From Asaia bogorensis (GTDB taxonomy: Bacteria > Pseudomonadota > Alphaproteobacteria > Acetobacterales > Acetobacteraceae): a stretch of 17,077 bases of DNA. The position numbers and the translations under genes are program-made. Shown one piece after another: positions 1 to 7,809 of the stretch. The notes beneath the pieces were generated by a model. The model had not been told where the DNA came from. It worked only from the letters and a program-made list of their open reading frames with translations, and did no database searches. The stretch spans positions 1 through 17,077 of the forward strand of contig CAMCZJ010000044.1 in NCBI GenBank assembly GCA_945886995.1, given 5' to 3'. Positions within the stretch are counted from its first letter, which is position 1. Every line of letters begins with the position of its first letter.

Positions 1-317
1 GCCCAAACCCCCGGCGCGAAAGCCATGCCGGAGATGGCGAGTGCCATGATCAGCGTGCCACCCACCAGGAAGGGCCTGGCGCCGTAGCGGTCCACCGCGA
101 AGCCGACCGGGGTTTGCAAAAGCGCCGTGGTGCCGCTCATGAGCGCGACGGTCAGGCCCAATTCGGCATAGGAAACGCCGAATTCCTCTCGCCAAACCAG
201 AAATAGCGGCGGCAGGCAGAGCATATAGAAATGAGACAGGAAATGCCCGGTGCCGATCAGGGCGATGATTCGGGCATCCTGGCCGGCCCCTGGGGCTTCG
301 GAAGTTGCAGCGCTCAT
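1..317 (-). CDS. MFS transporter, N-terminal part (runs off the window)
   Basis: This minus-strand reading frame starts at an ATG whose first base is 317 and is open to the window edge, giving about 105 residues. It begins with a short polar leader (MSAATSEAPGAGQDARI). A hydrophobic segment with GTGHFLSHFYMLCLPPLF follows, then a second helix reaching LMSGTTALLQTPVGF. Next comes the loop DRYGARPFLVGG, which matches the cytoplasmic loop 2-3 signature of the major facilitator superfamily (G-x-x-x-D-R-x-G-R-R type). A third helix follows. It is an inner-membrane secondary transporter with unknown substrate. It is divergent from sdhC, so the 318-503 gap should hold both promoters. The N-terminus and loop motif make the superfamily call solid; nothing visible narrows the substrate. 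Confidence 0.8.
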   Translation of the reverse strand, partial: MSAATSEAPGAGQDARIIALIGTGHFLSHFYMLCLPPLFLVWREEFGVSYAELGLTVALMSGTTALLQTPVGFAVDRYGARPFLVGGTLIMALAISGMAFAPGVW

Positions 318-503
318 GAGCCCTGGGGCCCCTGTCAGATTAGGCTTTGAAACTGCGCCTGCATGACTAATTCGTCAATCTTTTGCGGCCAATATGGAGA
401 GTGTCTGCCTGATTTGACGCTATGGCACGCGACACTTAAAAAGGCAGAGAAGAAGTTCGCCGGCGCGGTCTCCGCGCGGAGTCGAATCGTTGGAGTTGGG
501 TTG
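318..503. promoter_or_regulatory. Divergent intergenic region between the MFS gene and sdhC
   Basis: This 186-bp gap separates two divergent starts, so it must carry promoters in both directions. On the plus strand TTGACG (414-419) lies 17 bp before TAAAAA (437-442), a plausible sigma-70-type pair for the sdh operon, though the -10 match is poor. A second TTGAAA sits at 347-352 without a convincing -10. GGAG at 492-495 is the likely ribosome binding site for sdhC, 8 bases before the ATG at 504. The sdhC frame stays open upstream to 363, but that extension does not resemble SdhC. Confidence 0.35.
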
Positions 504-941
504 ATGGCAAGGATAAAAGATGCTCGGGAAGCGGCCATGGTTGGCCGCCGTTCCGATGGCACGCTGACGCGCCGGCCTTTGTCGCCGCATTTGCAAGTCT
601 ATGACATGACGCAAATGACGAGTCTGCTGTCCATCCTGCACCGTATCAGCGGTGTTGTGTGGTGTGGCGGGTTGTTGTTGCTGTCCTGGTGGCTGATCGC
701 CGCCGGCACGGGACAGGGGGCCTTTGTCGCCGCGCAATGGTTTTTCGGGTCCATCCTGGGCTGGGCCGCGCTGTTCGGGCTGACCGTCGCGGCCTGGTAT
801 CATACCTGCGCGGGCATCCGGCATTTGTTCTGGGATGCGGGCAAGGGTTTCGCCATGGAAGATGCATATCGTTCCGGGCGCCTGGTGGTGATGGGCACGG
901 CCGTTCTGACCGTGATTACCTTCCTGCTGATCCTGATCTGA
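504..941 (+). CDS. sdhC: Succinate dehydrogenase cytochrome b556 subunit (SdhC)
   Basis: This is the large membrane anchor of complex II, which passes electrons from the SdhB clusters to ubiquinone in the inner membrane. It is 145 aa with three hydrophobic helices. The RPLSPHLQVY block (24-33) is the standard SdhC N-terminal signature. SILHRISG (43-50) contains Ser43 and Arg47, which align with the E. coli quinone-site residues Ser27 and Arg31. His100 in the H-x-x-x-GIRHL block aligns with heme b ligand His84. I chose the ATG at 504 because GGAG lies 8 bases upstream; an ATG at 537 is an alternative that still keeps the whole domain. It is the first gene of sdhCDAB, and the sdhD ribosome binding site overlaps its stop codon. 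The family assignment is secure. Confidence 0.95.
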   Translation: MARIKDAREAAMVGRRSDGTLTRRPLSPHLQVYDMTQMTSLLSILHRISGVVWCGGLLLLSWWLIAAGTGQGAFVAAQWFFGSILGWAALFGLTVAAWYHTCAGIRHLFWDAGKGFAMEDAYRSGRLVVMGTAVLTVITFLLILI

Positions 942-953
942 GGGAGCATCATC

Positions 954-1352
954 ATGGCTGAAGACAGCGCCTCGATCCGTTCACTTCGCAGCCCGCTGGG
1001 GCGGGTGCGTGGCATGGGCTCCGCCAAGGGCGGCACGCATCATTGGTGGATGCAGCGCGTGACTTCCATCGCGTTGCTGCCGCTTTCGATCTGGTTGGTC
1101 TTTTCCCTCGCGCGCCTGATGGGCGCCGAGTATGTCGTGGTCCTGGAATGGATCGGCAATACGTTCAACGCGGTGCTGCTGCTCGCTTTTCTGGCGGCTG
1201 CGTTTCATCACGCGGCTGCCGGTTTACAAGTGGTGATCGAAGATTATGTGAGGGTTGAAGGCCAGCGCCTTGCCGGCATTTATGCGGTGAAGGGGCTTTG
1301 CTTCTTGTTGTGGCTCGCCGCGAGCTTGAGTGTTCTGCGCATCGCGCTGTGA
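954..1352 (+). CDS. sdhD: Succinate dehydrogenase hydrophobic anchor subunit (SdhD)
   Basis: This is the second membrane anchor of complex II, 132 aa with three predicted transmembrane segments (about 33-54, 64-90 and 108-129). The start THHWWMQRVTSIALLPL is typical of alphaproteobacterial SdhD. His86 and Tyr98 are twelve residues apart, as are the E. coli heme ligand His71 and quinone-site Tyr83. Tyr98 sits in an EDY block, as expected. GAGGGAG directly after the sdhC stop is a strong ribosome binding site for the ATG at 954. The spacing of 12 bp from sdhC and 69 bp to sdhA fits one transcript. Nothing is unusual for the family. Confidence 0.94.
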   Translation: MAEDSASIRSLRSPLGRVRGMGSAKGGTHHWWMQRVTSIALLPLSIWLVFSLARLMGAEYVVVLEWIGNTFNAVLLLAFLAAAFHHAAAGLQVVIEDYVRVEGQRLAGIYAVKGLCFLLWLAASLSVLRIAL

Positions 1353-1421
1353 GTTTTTTGGTTGAGGAATAATGCGGGTCCGGGGCGTATTCCCCGCCGC
1401 TTGGCAGGATGAGATGAAGCA

Positions 1422-3233
1422 ATGAATGCGATCAGCAAGCCTTCCAATGGCGCCTATCGGATTGTGGACCATACCTATGATGTGGTGGTGGTGGGCGCTG
1501 GTGGCGCCGGGCTGCGCGCCACCTTTGGCATGGGCGCGGCGGGGTTGAAGACCGCCTGCATCACCAAGGTCTTCCCGACGCGCAGCCACACGGTCGCCGC
1601 GCAGGGCGGCATCGGCGCCGCACTCGGCAATATGGGTGAGGATGATTGGCGCTGGCACATGTATGACACCGTGAAGGGGTCTGACTGGCTGGGCGACCAA
1701 GACGCTATCGAGTATATGTGCCGCGAAGCCATCCCAGCGGTGATTGAGCTTGAACATTACGGCGTGCCCTTCAGCCGCACCGAAGATGGCCGCATCTATC
1801 AGCGCCCCTTTGGCGGCCATATGCAGGATTACGGCAAGACCCCCGCGATGCGCGCCTGTGCGGCGGCTGACCGCACGGGCCATGCCATTCTGCACACGCT
1901 CTATCAGCAATCCTTGAAGCATGGCTGCGAGTTCTTCGTTGAATACATCGCGCTTGACCTGATCATGGATGATGAGGGCGTGTGCCGTGGCGTGACGGCG
2001 TGGTGCCTGGAAGATGGGTCCATCCATCGCTTCCGCGCGCAAAGCGTGGTGCTGGCGACCGGTGGCTATGGCCGCGCCTACTTCTCCTGCACCTCTGCCC
2101 ATACCTGCACCGGCGATGGTGGCGGGATGGTGCTGCGCGCGGGGCTGCCGCTGCAGGATCAGGAATTCGTGCAATTCCACCCGACAGGGATTTACGGCGC
2201 CGGCTGCCTGATCACGGAAGGTGCGCGCGGTGAGGGCGGTTATCTGACCAATTCAGAAGGCGAGCGTTTCATGGAACGCTATGCGCCGACGGCCAAGGAT
2301 TTGGCGAGCCGCGACGTGGTTTCTCGTGCCATGTCCATGGAAATCCGCGAAGGCCGTGGTGTGGGGCCTGAGCGTGATCACATCCATCTGCATCTGGAAC
2401 ATCTGGGCGCGGCCATTCTGCATGAACGCCTGCCGGGGATTTCGGAAACCGCCAAGATTTTCTCGGGCGTGGATGTGACGAAGGAACCGATCCCCATCCT
2501 GCCGACCGTGCATTACAATATGGGCGGCATTCCCACGAATATTCACACCGAAGTGCTGAACCCAACGGCTAAGGACCAGGACCGCGTGGTGCAGGGGCTG
2601 ATGGCGGTGGGCGAAGCGGCTTGCGTTTCCGTCCATGGCGCCAATCGCCTTGGCACGAATTCGCTGCTTGACCTGGTGGTGTTTGGCCGTGCGGCAGCGC
2701 ATCGTGCGGCGGAGACCATCAAGCCAGGTGCTTCCCAGCCGCCGCTGCCGTCCAAGGCGGGTGAGTCCAGCCTGGATCGCTTTGATCGCGTGCGCCACGC
2801 CAAGGGCGGCACCAATGTGGCCGAACTTCGCCTTGCCATGCAGCGCACCATGCAGACCCATGCGGCGGTGTTCCGCACCTCCGAATTGCTCAAGGAAGGG
2901 GTCGCGAAAATGGCCCAGGTCGCGGGCAGCTATGGCGATATCAAAATCGCTGACCGCAGCCTGATCTGGAACAGCGATCTGGTGGAAGCGCTGGAGCTTG
3001 ATAATTTGATCGGCAATGCGCTGACCACGGTTGTTGGCGGCGAAGCGCGCAAGGAAAGCCGCGGCGCCCATGCGCATGAGGATTTCCCTGATCGTGACGA
3101 TGATAACTGGATGAAGCACACGCTGGCTTGGGTGAATGAAAAGCGCGAGGTCAAGCTTGATTATCGCGATGTGAAGATGCGCACGCTGACGAATGAAGTG
3201 CAGGTCTTCCCGCCCAAGGCGCGCGTGTATTAG
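1422..3233 (+). CDS. sdhA: Succinate dehydrogenase flavoprotein subunit (SdhA)
   Basis: This is the catalytic subunit of complex II. It oxidises succinate to fumarate on the cytoplasmic face and passes electrons from FAD to SdhB. It is 603 aa, the usual length. The dinucleotide-binding GAGGAG is at 25-30. His56 in the SHTVAAQGG block is the expected covalent FAD attachment residue. The active-site blocks are all present: HPTG, TEGARGEGG with Thr265 and Glu266, RDVVSR, PTVHYNMGG and HGANRLGTNS. The C-terminal EARKESRGAH block and the ending FPPKARVY are typical of alphaproteobacterial SdhA. It serves as the in-window reference for the divergent paralogue at 13267-15003. The start at 1422 follows a purine-rich GGATGAGATGAAGCA stretch. 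Confidence 0.97.
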   Translation: MNAISKPSNGAYRIVDHTYDVVVVGAGGAGLRATFGMGAAGLKTACITKVFPTRSHTVAAQGGIGAALGNMGEDDWRWHMYDTVKGSDWLGDQDAIEYMCREAIPAVIELEHYGVPFSRTEDGRIYQRPFGGHMQDYGKTPAMRACAAADRTGHAILHTLYQQSLKHGCEFFVEYIALDLIMDDEGVCRGVTAWCLEDGSIHRFRAQSVVLATGGYGRAYFSCTSAHTCTGDGGGMVLRAGLPLQDQEFVQFHPTGIYGAGCLITEGARGEGGYLTNSEGERFMERYAPTAKDLASRDVVSRAMSMEIREGRGVGPERDHIHLHLEHLGAAILHERLPGISETAKIFSGVDVTKEPIPILPTVHYNMGGIPTNIHTEVLNPTAKDQDRVVQGLMAVGEAACVSVHGANRLGTNSLLDLVVFGRAAAHRAAETIKPGASQPPLPSKAGESSLDRFDRVRHAKGGTNVAELRLAMQRTMQTHAAVFRTSELLKEGVAKMAQVAGSYGDIKIADRSLIWNSDLVEALELDNLIGNALTTVVGGEARKESRGAHAHEDFPDRDDDNWMKHTLAWVNEKREVKLDYRDVKMRTLTNEVQVFPPKARVY

Positions 3234-3244
3234 GACACAATAAG

Positions 3245-4027
3245 ATGGCCACTTTCACCCTACCCAAGAATTCGACCATCGGCACCGGCAAGACGCATAA
3301 GGCGGCTGCTGGCGCAAAGAAGGTCAAGAATTTCAAGATTTATCGCTGGGACCCGGATTCCGGCGAAAATCCGCGCAATGACACTTTCGAAATTGATCTC
3401 GACCAATGCGGGCCGATGGTGCTGGACGCGCTGATCAAGATCAAGAACGAAGTGGACAGTACGCTGACGTTCCGGCGTTCCTGCCGTGAGGGGATTTGCG
3501 GTTCCTGCTCCATGAATATTGATGGGCTGAATACGCTTGCCTGCCTCAAGCCCATTGATGAAGTGAAGGGCGATGTGCGCATCAACCCGCTGCCGCATAT
3601 GCCGGTGGTGAAGGATCTTGTGCCGGATCTGTCGCAGATTTACGCGCAGCTCCGCAGCGTGGAACCCTGGCTGAAATCAGACACGCCCCCGCCGCCCGAT
3701 GCGGAGCGTCTGCAATCCAAGGAAGAACGCGCGAAGCTGGATGGGCTTTGGGAGTGCATTCTGTGCTTCTGCTGTTCAACATCTTGCCCGTCCTATTGGT
3801 GGAATGGCGACCGCTATCTGGGCCCGGCGGTGTTGCTGCAAGCCTATCGCTGGATTGCTGATTCACGCGATGAAGCCACCGGGGAGCGGCTGGATAATCT
3901 GGAAGACCCCTTCCGGCTTTATCGCTGCCACACCATCATGAATTGCACGCGCACCTGCCCCAAGGGGCTGAACCCCGCGCAGGCGATTGGTGAGATCAAG
4001 AAGCTGATGGTGGAACGCCAAGGCTGA
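3245..4027 (+). CDS. sdhB: Succinate dehydrogenase iron-sulfur subunit (SdhB)
   Basis: This is the electron-transfer subunit of complex II, 260 aa, linking SdhA to the SdhC/D quinone site. All three cluster motifs are intact. The [2Fe-2S] ligands are C80, C85, C88 and C100. The [4Fe-4S] ligands are C171, C174, C177 and C238. The [3Fe-4S] ligands are C181, C228 and C234. The ribosome binding site AGGA overlaps the sdhA stop codon, 9 bases before the ATG, so translation is probably coupled. The basic N-terminal extension before the ferredoxin domain (about 30 residues, Lys/Ala rich) is common in alphaproteobacteria. It is the last gene of the operon; a strong hairpin follows 9 bp after its stop codon. 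Confidence 0.97.
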   Translation: MATFTLPKNSTIGTGKTHKAAAGAKKVKNFKIYRWDPDSGENPRNDTFEIDLDQCGPMVLDALIKIKNEVDSTLTFRRSCREGICGSCSMNIDGLNTLACLKPIDEVKGDVRINPLPHMPVVKDLVPDLSQIYAQLRSVEPWLKSDTPPPPDAERLQSKEERAKLDGLWECILCFCCSTSCPSYWWNGDRYLGPAVLLQAYRWIADSRDEATGERLDNLEDPFRLYRCHTIMNCTRTCPKGLNPAQAIGEIKKLMVERQG

Positions 4028-4036
4028 AGAACCCGA

Positions 4037-4069
4037 GGGACGCTCGGGCACCACTTTGCCGAGCGTCCC
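4037..4069 (+). terminator. Hairpin at the end of sdhCDAB
   Basis: GGGACGCTCGG (4037-4047) and CCGAGCGTCCC (4059-4069) form a perfect 11-bp stem with an 11-base loop, starting 9 bp after the sdhB stop. No T-run follows, so it is not a classical intrinsic terminator. It may act as a Rho-assisted terminator or as a 3'-end stabilising structure for the sdh transcript. Confidence 0.55.
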
Positions 4070-4144
4070 GTCACAGGGCGGATTTGTATCACGCCGATCG
4101 CCGCCCCCTGGACAAGCCAGGGTTTGGGATTGCAGAAAATCCCC

Positions 4145-5041
4145 ATGTCCGCCCCCATCACCTTTGCTGCCCCGCATGCCTTCCTCGGCGCCCGCCCGCA
4201 TGACCGAGGCGCTGCCTTTTGCGTGGCCGGTGTGCCGCTTGATATCGGCACCACCAACCGCGCCGGTGCGCGTGATGGGCCGCGCGCCATTCGCGCAGCC
4301 GCACGCATGCTGACCGATGGGCGGCATCCGATCAGCGGCGCCAAGCCAGCCGCGCTTGATCTTTCTGATCTCGGCGAGTTTGAGATCGCGCTTGGCGATA
4401 TGGAAAAAAGCTTGGCGCTGATTGAAGAACAGGCGATGGGGCTCGCCCATCTGGTGGCCTTTGGCGGGGAGCACAGCATCACGCTTGCCCTATTGCGGGC
4501 GCTGAAAAAGCGGATCGGTGTGCCGCTTGGGTTGCTGCATATTGATGCGCATATGGACACGGGCGAGGATAATTTCGGCCAGCGCTTCGCCCATGGCACA
4601 GTGTTCTGGCATGCCCTGAATGAAGGGCTGATCGAACCACACCGCATGGTGCAGGTCGGCATCCGCGCCCCCGCCTGGCCGGAAAACTACGCCTGGACCC
4701 GCGAACAGGGGGCCGCGATCCTCTCAGCGCAGGATGTGCATCAGACACCCATCGCCACAGTGATTTCCCAAATACGCGATGTGCTCGGGACAGGCCCCTG
4801 CTATCTTTCCTTCGATATTGACGGGCTCGATCCCGCCTTCGCGCCCGGCACCGGTACGCCCGAAATTGGTGGGCTCGCAAGCTGGCAGGCCCAGGCCATT
4901 CTGCGCGGCATGGCGGGGGTGGATTTTCGCGGCGCGGATTTTGTGGAAGTGGCGCCGGCCTATGATGTCTCGGAAATCACAGCACTGGCTGCAGCCACCA
5001 TGGCCTGGGAGTATTTGTGCCTGTTTGCCAAGGCGAAGTAA
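4145..5041 (+). CDS. Agmatinase-family ureohydrolase
   Basis: This is a binuclear manganese hydrolase of the arginase/agmatinase family, which removes urea from a guanidino compound. It is 298 aa from the ATG at 4145. The metal-binding motifs are complete: GGEHS with His110; DAHMD with Asp134, His136 and Asp138; the HGT block with His150; and SFDIDGLDP with Asp224 and Asp226. The tail APGTGTPE(I)GG is typical of the SpeB branch. Agmatine to putrescine plus urea is the default reaction, but guanidinobutyrase and guanidinopropionase share these motifs, so the substrate is uncertain. A TTG at 4124 would add 7 residues but lacks a usable ribosome binding site. The solute-binding protein gene downstream, same strand, could supply a guanidino or peptide substrate; this is only inference. 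Confidence 0.88.
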   Translation: MSAPITFAAPHAFLGARPHDRGAAFCVAGVPLDIGTTNRAGARDGPRAIRAAARMLTDGRHPISGAKPAALDLSDLGEFEIALGDMEKSLALIEEQAMGLAHLVAFGGEHSITLALLRALKKRIGVPLGLLHIDAHMDTGEDNFGQRFAHGTVFWHALNEGLIEPHRMVQVGIRAPAWPENYAWTREQGAAILSAQDVHQTPIATVISQIRDVLGTGPCYLSFDIDGLDPAFAPGTGTPEIGGLASWQAQAILRGMAGVDFRGADFVEVAPAYDVSEITALAAATMAWEYLCLFAKAK

Positions 5042-5049
5042 GCTTTCGG

Positions 5050-5075
5050 CACTCTTCAGGGTGAGTCGCTTTTTT
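5050..5075 (+). terminator. Weak possible terminator after the agmatinase gene
   Basis: A six-T run (5070-5075) follows an imperfect inverted repeat (ACTC...GAGT, only about 4 bp of clean stem). The T-run is real. The stem is too short to be convincing, so this is a weak call. Confidence 0.2.
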
Positions 5076-5145
5076 GTTGGCAGCCCCTGGCGTGGACCCG
5101 CAAACCCGCGTTAGCCTTCCAACTAAGAACTTCCGGGAGGCTACA

Positions 5146-6726
5146 ATGAACCACCCCACCAAAACCCTGCTGGCCGCGCTGATTGCGCTGCCGTTCGCCA
5201 TCGGCACGCCAAGCGCGCAGACGCTGACGGTCGGCCTAGGCGCGCCGGTCACCACCATTGACCCGCATTTCCACAATGTTGGGCCGAATAACGCGCTGAC
5301 CAACCATATTTTTGACCGCCTGGTGGACCGTGATGGGCAATCGCGCCCATCGCCGCAGCTTGCGGAATCCTGGCGCGTGCTGACCGAAACATCTTGGGAA
5401 TTCAAGCTGCGCAAAGGTGTCACCTGGCATGACGGCAAGCCCTTCACCGCCGATGATGTGGTCTTCACCTTTGCCCGCGTGCAGGCCGGCATCCCGAATA
5501 GCCCGGGTGGCTTTGGCGGTTTTCTGCGCGCCATCACCAAGGTGGAAACGCCGGATCCGCATACGCTGATCCTGCATACCAGCGCGCCGCACCCGCTGAT
5601 GCCGCTTGATCTTGCTTCTGTCTGCATCATCGCCCGCCACGCGGCGGAAGGTGCGAGCAGTGAGGATTTCAATTCCGGCAAGGCTGCCATCGGCACCGGG
5701 CCTTATCGGCTGCTGTCCTATCGTTCTGGGGATCGGGTGGAACTCGCGCGCTATGATGGCTATTGGGGTGAGAAGGAGCCCTGGGCGCGGTCTAATCAGC
5801 GCTTTTTGCTGAATGATGCGTCGCGCACCGCGGCCTTATTGGCCGGCGATGTGGACATCATCGAACAAATCCCAACCAGCGATCTGACCAGGCTCCGGCG
5901 CGACCCGCGCGTGACGGTCACGGAGATCCCAAGCCTCCGCACCGTTTATATGGCGCCGGATTATTCGCGCGATGGCGGCACGCCGCTGATCACAGACAAT
6001 AACGGCACGCCCCTGCCGGTGAACCCTTGGAAGGATGTGCGCGTCCGGCGCGCGCTTTCCATGGCGATCAACCGGGATGCGCTGGTGGACCGCGTGATGG
6101 AAGGGGCCGCCACCGCCACGGCGCAATGGCTGCCGGAGGGAACCTTTGGCTATAACCCTGCTGTGAGGCCTCGGCGCTTTGACCCTGATGGCGCCAAGCG
6201 GCTTTTGGCGGAAGCTGGCTATCCGGATGGCTTCCGCATCACGCTGCACACCCCCAATGACCGCTGGCCGAATGATGCGCGGCTGGCGCAGGCGGTGGCG
6301 CAAATGTGGACACGGATTGGCATTCGCACCGCGGTGGATGCCGCGCCCTGGACTGCCTTTGTGCCGCGCCGCGCGCGCATTGAATACGCCATGCAGATCG
6401 GCGCCTGGGGTAGTTCGACCGGGGAGGCTTCGAACTTCCTGGTCAATACGGTCGCAACGCATGACCGGCAGCGCCTGACGGGCGCCAACAACAACGCCCG
6501 GTTTTCAAGCCCGGTTTTCGATGCCTTTGCTGCGCGCGGTTCCGCCACATTGGATGACGCAGCGCGGGAGAAGATTTGGCACGAAGCCATTGCCCGCTAT
6601 GCCGATGAAGAACCGCTGATCCAATTGGTGCAATATCTGAACACCTGGGGGCTGCGCAAAGGTCTGCGCCACGAACCGCGTATGGATGAAAGAACGCTGG
6701 CGATGGGGGTGCGGCCAGCGCCCTGA
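5146..6726 (+). CDS. ABC transporter substrate-binding protein, family 5 (peptide/nickel type)
   Basis: This is a periplasmic ligand-binding protein of the SBP_bac_5 (DppA/OppA-like) family, 526 aa. A Sec signal peptide is visible: MNHPTK, a hydrophobic core, then a probable signal peptidase I site after PSA at residue 24. Family blocks follow: PHFHNVG, LAESWRVL, FKLRKGVTWHDGKPFTADD, IGTGPYRL, RRALSMAINRD and LLAEAGYPDGF. The ATG at 5146 has GGGAGG five bases upstream; an in-frame upstream extension to 5074 lacks coding character and is rejected. No permease or ATPase gene adjoins it here, so it is an orphan binding protein or works with components elsewhere. The ligand could be a peptide, opine, metal chelate or other solute. 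It is convergent with the downstream transglycosylase gene, with only 13 bp between stops. Confidence 0.9.
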   Translation: MNHPTKTLLAALIALPFAIGTPSAQTLTVGLGAPVTTIDPHFHNVGPNNALTNHIFDRLVDRDGQSRPSPQLAESWRVLTETSWEFKLRKGVTWHDGKPFTADDVVFTFARVQAGIPNSPGGFGGFLRAITKVETPDPHTLILHTSAPHPLMPLDLASVCIIARHAAEGASSEDFNSGKAAIGTGPYRLLSYRSGDRVELARYDGYWGEKEPWARSNQRFLLNDASRTAALLAGDVDIIEQIPTSDLTRLRRDPRVTVTEIPSLRTVYMAPDYSRDGGTPLITDNNGTPLPVNPWKDVRVRRALSMAINRDALVDRVMEGAATATAQWLPEGTFGYNPAVRPRRFDPDGAKRLLAEAGYPDGFRITLHTPNDRWPNDARLAQAVAQMWTRIGIRTAVDAAPWTAFVPRRARIEYAMQIGAWGSSTGEASNFLVNTVATHDRQRLTGANNNARFSSPVFDAFAARGSATLDDAAREKIWHEAIARYADEEPLIQLVQYLNTWGLRKGLRHEPRMDERTLAMGVRPAP

Positions 6727-6739
6727 TCGCCCCGAAGGG

Positions 6740-7531
6740 TTATTCGGAGGCTTCCGCCACTTCCAAAAGGGTAGCGCCATTCTGCCGCACGCGCGCCCAT
6801 TGCGGCGCGCCAGGGCGGCAGCGATCAGCGAATAGGTTGCTGCCCGGCGCCGTCACTTCCAACTTGCTATGCAACCGGCAGATGATCTGCGTGCCGGCCC
6901 GGCGGGGGGAAGCGCCATGCCAGCGCAGCACGGCGCGGCCCCAATCCCCATAGGTTTCATAATGCTGCACCAGGTAGCGGGCCGACCAATCTGCCGCCTG
7001 GGCTGGGTCTAGCGGCCAATCCTCACCCCGCGCGGCATGCACGCCCGCATTGATTTGAAAACACCCGGCCATGCCGCGCCCACGGGCTGAATGCAGTAAC
7101 CGGCGCGCTTCCTCTCGGGTATTGGGGAAATAGGCACGGCCGCGCAGATTGAGCGCATAGGCATGCAGCCCGCTTTCATTCAGCGCGATGGCGGTGAGCA
7201 ATCCTTCCGGCAGGCCGTGTTTGACCTCTCCCACGCGGGCGGCAGCGAGGCAGGCAGCGCGTGGAGAGTTCACATCGCGGGCGAGCACGTCTGGCCCCTG
7301 GGTCACCGGTGCCGGCATTTCTGCGCAGGCGCCACCAAGAAACCCGAAAACCAGCACAAGCAGCATGGCTGAAGCGCGGCGCGCTTTGCTGAGGAAAAGC
7401 CTGAAGGCCGCTCTGGCCGAATACCCGGGAAAACGAAACCCTTGGGGGCAGGAACTCCGCAGCAAAGCACGCTGGAGGTCCGCACCATCTCGCCGGCCCG
7501 GGGGTGCCGACGAATCCTTCGCGGTCGTCAT
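6740..7531 (-). CDS. Secreted lytic transglycosylase (SLT domain)
   Basis: This is a peptidoglycan lytic transglycosylase-like protein, 263 aa from the ATG at 7531. The SLT core is recognisable: GLPEGLLTAIALNESGL, with the catalytic Glu at about residue 119 in NESG; a GMAGCFQIN block (equivalent to the family's G-x-x-Q-I-x); and AARYL-like WSARYLVQHYETYGDW, followed by AVLRWHGASP. An internal hydrophobic signal (MLLVLVFGFLGGACA) with an Ala-x-Ala type cleavage site sits about 55 residues in, preceded by Lys/Arg residues. The annotated N-terminus is therefore long, and the true start may be internal at 7366. No clear ribosome binding site marks either start. The protein probably acts in the periplasm. 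It is convergent with the solute-binding protein gene, 13 bp apart at the stops. Confidence 0.75.
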   Translation of the reverse strand: MTTAKDSSAPPGRRDGADLQRALLRSSCPQGFRFPGYSARAAFRLFLSKARRASAMLLVLVFGFLGGACAEMPAPVTQGPDVLARDVNSPRAACLAAARVGEVKHGLPEGLLTAIALNESGLHAYALNLRGRAYFPNTREEARRLLHSARGRGMAGCFQINAGVHAARGEDWPLDPAQAADWSARYLVQHYETYGDWGRAVLRWHGASPRRAGTQIICRLHSKLEVTAPGSNLFADRCRPGAPQWARVRQNGATLLEVAEASE

Positions 7532-7809
7532 GGGATTTTGGATAATGGAATGGGCTGGGGAATGCAAACAAAAAAGCTAATAGCCTGGATCAAAGGGTGG
7601 TAGGGGGAATTTAGGCAAGAATGAGGCATAACAAAAACAAGTAAAAGATCACCCAAAAATTCTGATGTGTAAAACGTTATAACCAGTTTTTATTTTAATA
7701 TTCTGTAAATCTGGTGTGGCGTGGGCGCCTCCTGCTTGGCGACCGCCCATTGCTTTCCCGTGAGAGTGTTCTACTTGCCGCGATGGCGCCGGTACCCCGG
7801 CTGATAGCG
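7532..7809. other. AT-rich intergenic region
   Basis: This 278-bp gap lies between the start of the transglycosylase gene and the stop of the ThDP-enzyme gene, both on the minus strand. Positions 7561-7710 are about 32% GC by hand count, and 7621-7710 about 26%, far below the surrounding coding DNA. I find no open frame of note, no tRNA and no clear repeats. It should contain the transglycosylase promoter; the minus strand has TTATAA within it, but no well-spaced -35. GCCGG-TACC-CCGGC (7788-7801) is a small hairpin 9 bp beyond the ThDP-gene stop and could help end that transcript; it has no T-run. Confidence 0.5.

Noticed and set aside
363..503. N-terminal extension of sdhC
   Set aside because: It does not look like SdhC, and a ribosome binding site precedes the ATG at 504.
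1376..1400. Hairpin in the sdhD-sdhA gap
   Set aside because: CGGGG-CGTATT-CCCCG gives only 5 bp and is unremarkable in GC-rich DNA.
1224..2180. Long minus-strand open frame (318 codons) opposite sdhD/sdhA
   Set aside because: It lies wholly antisense to sdhA and the end of sdhD, both clearly real, and its sequence is low complexity with no domain.
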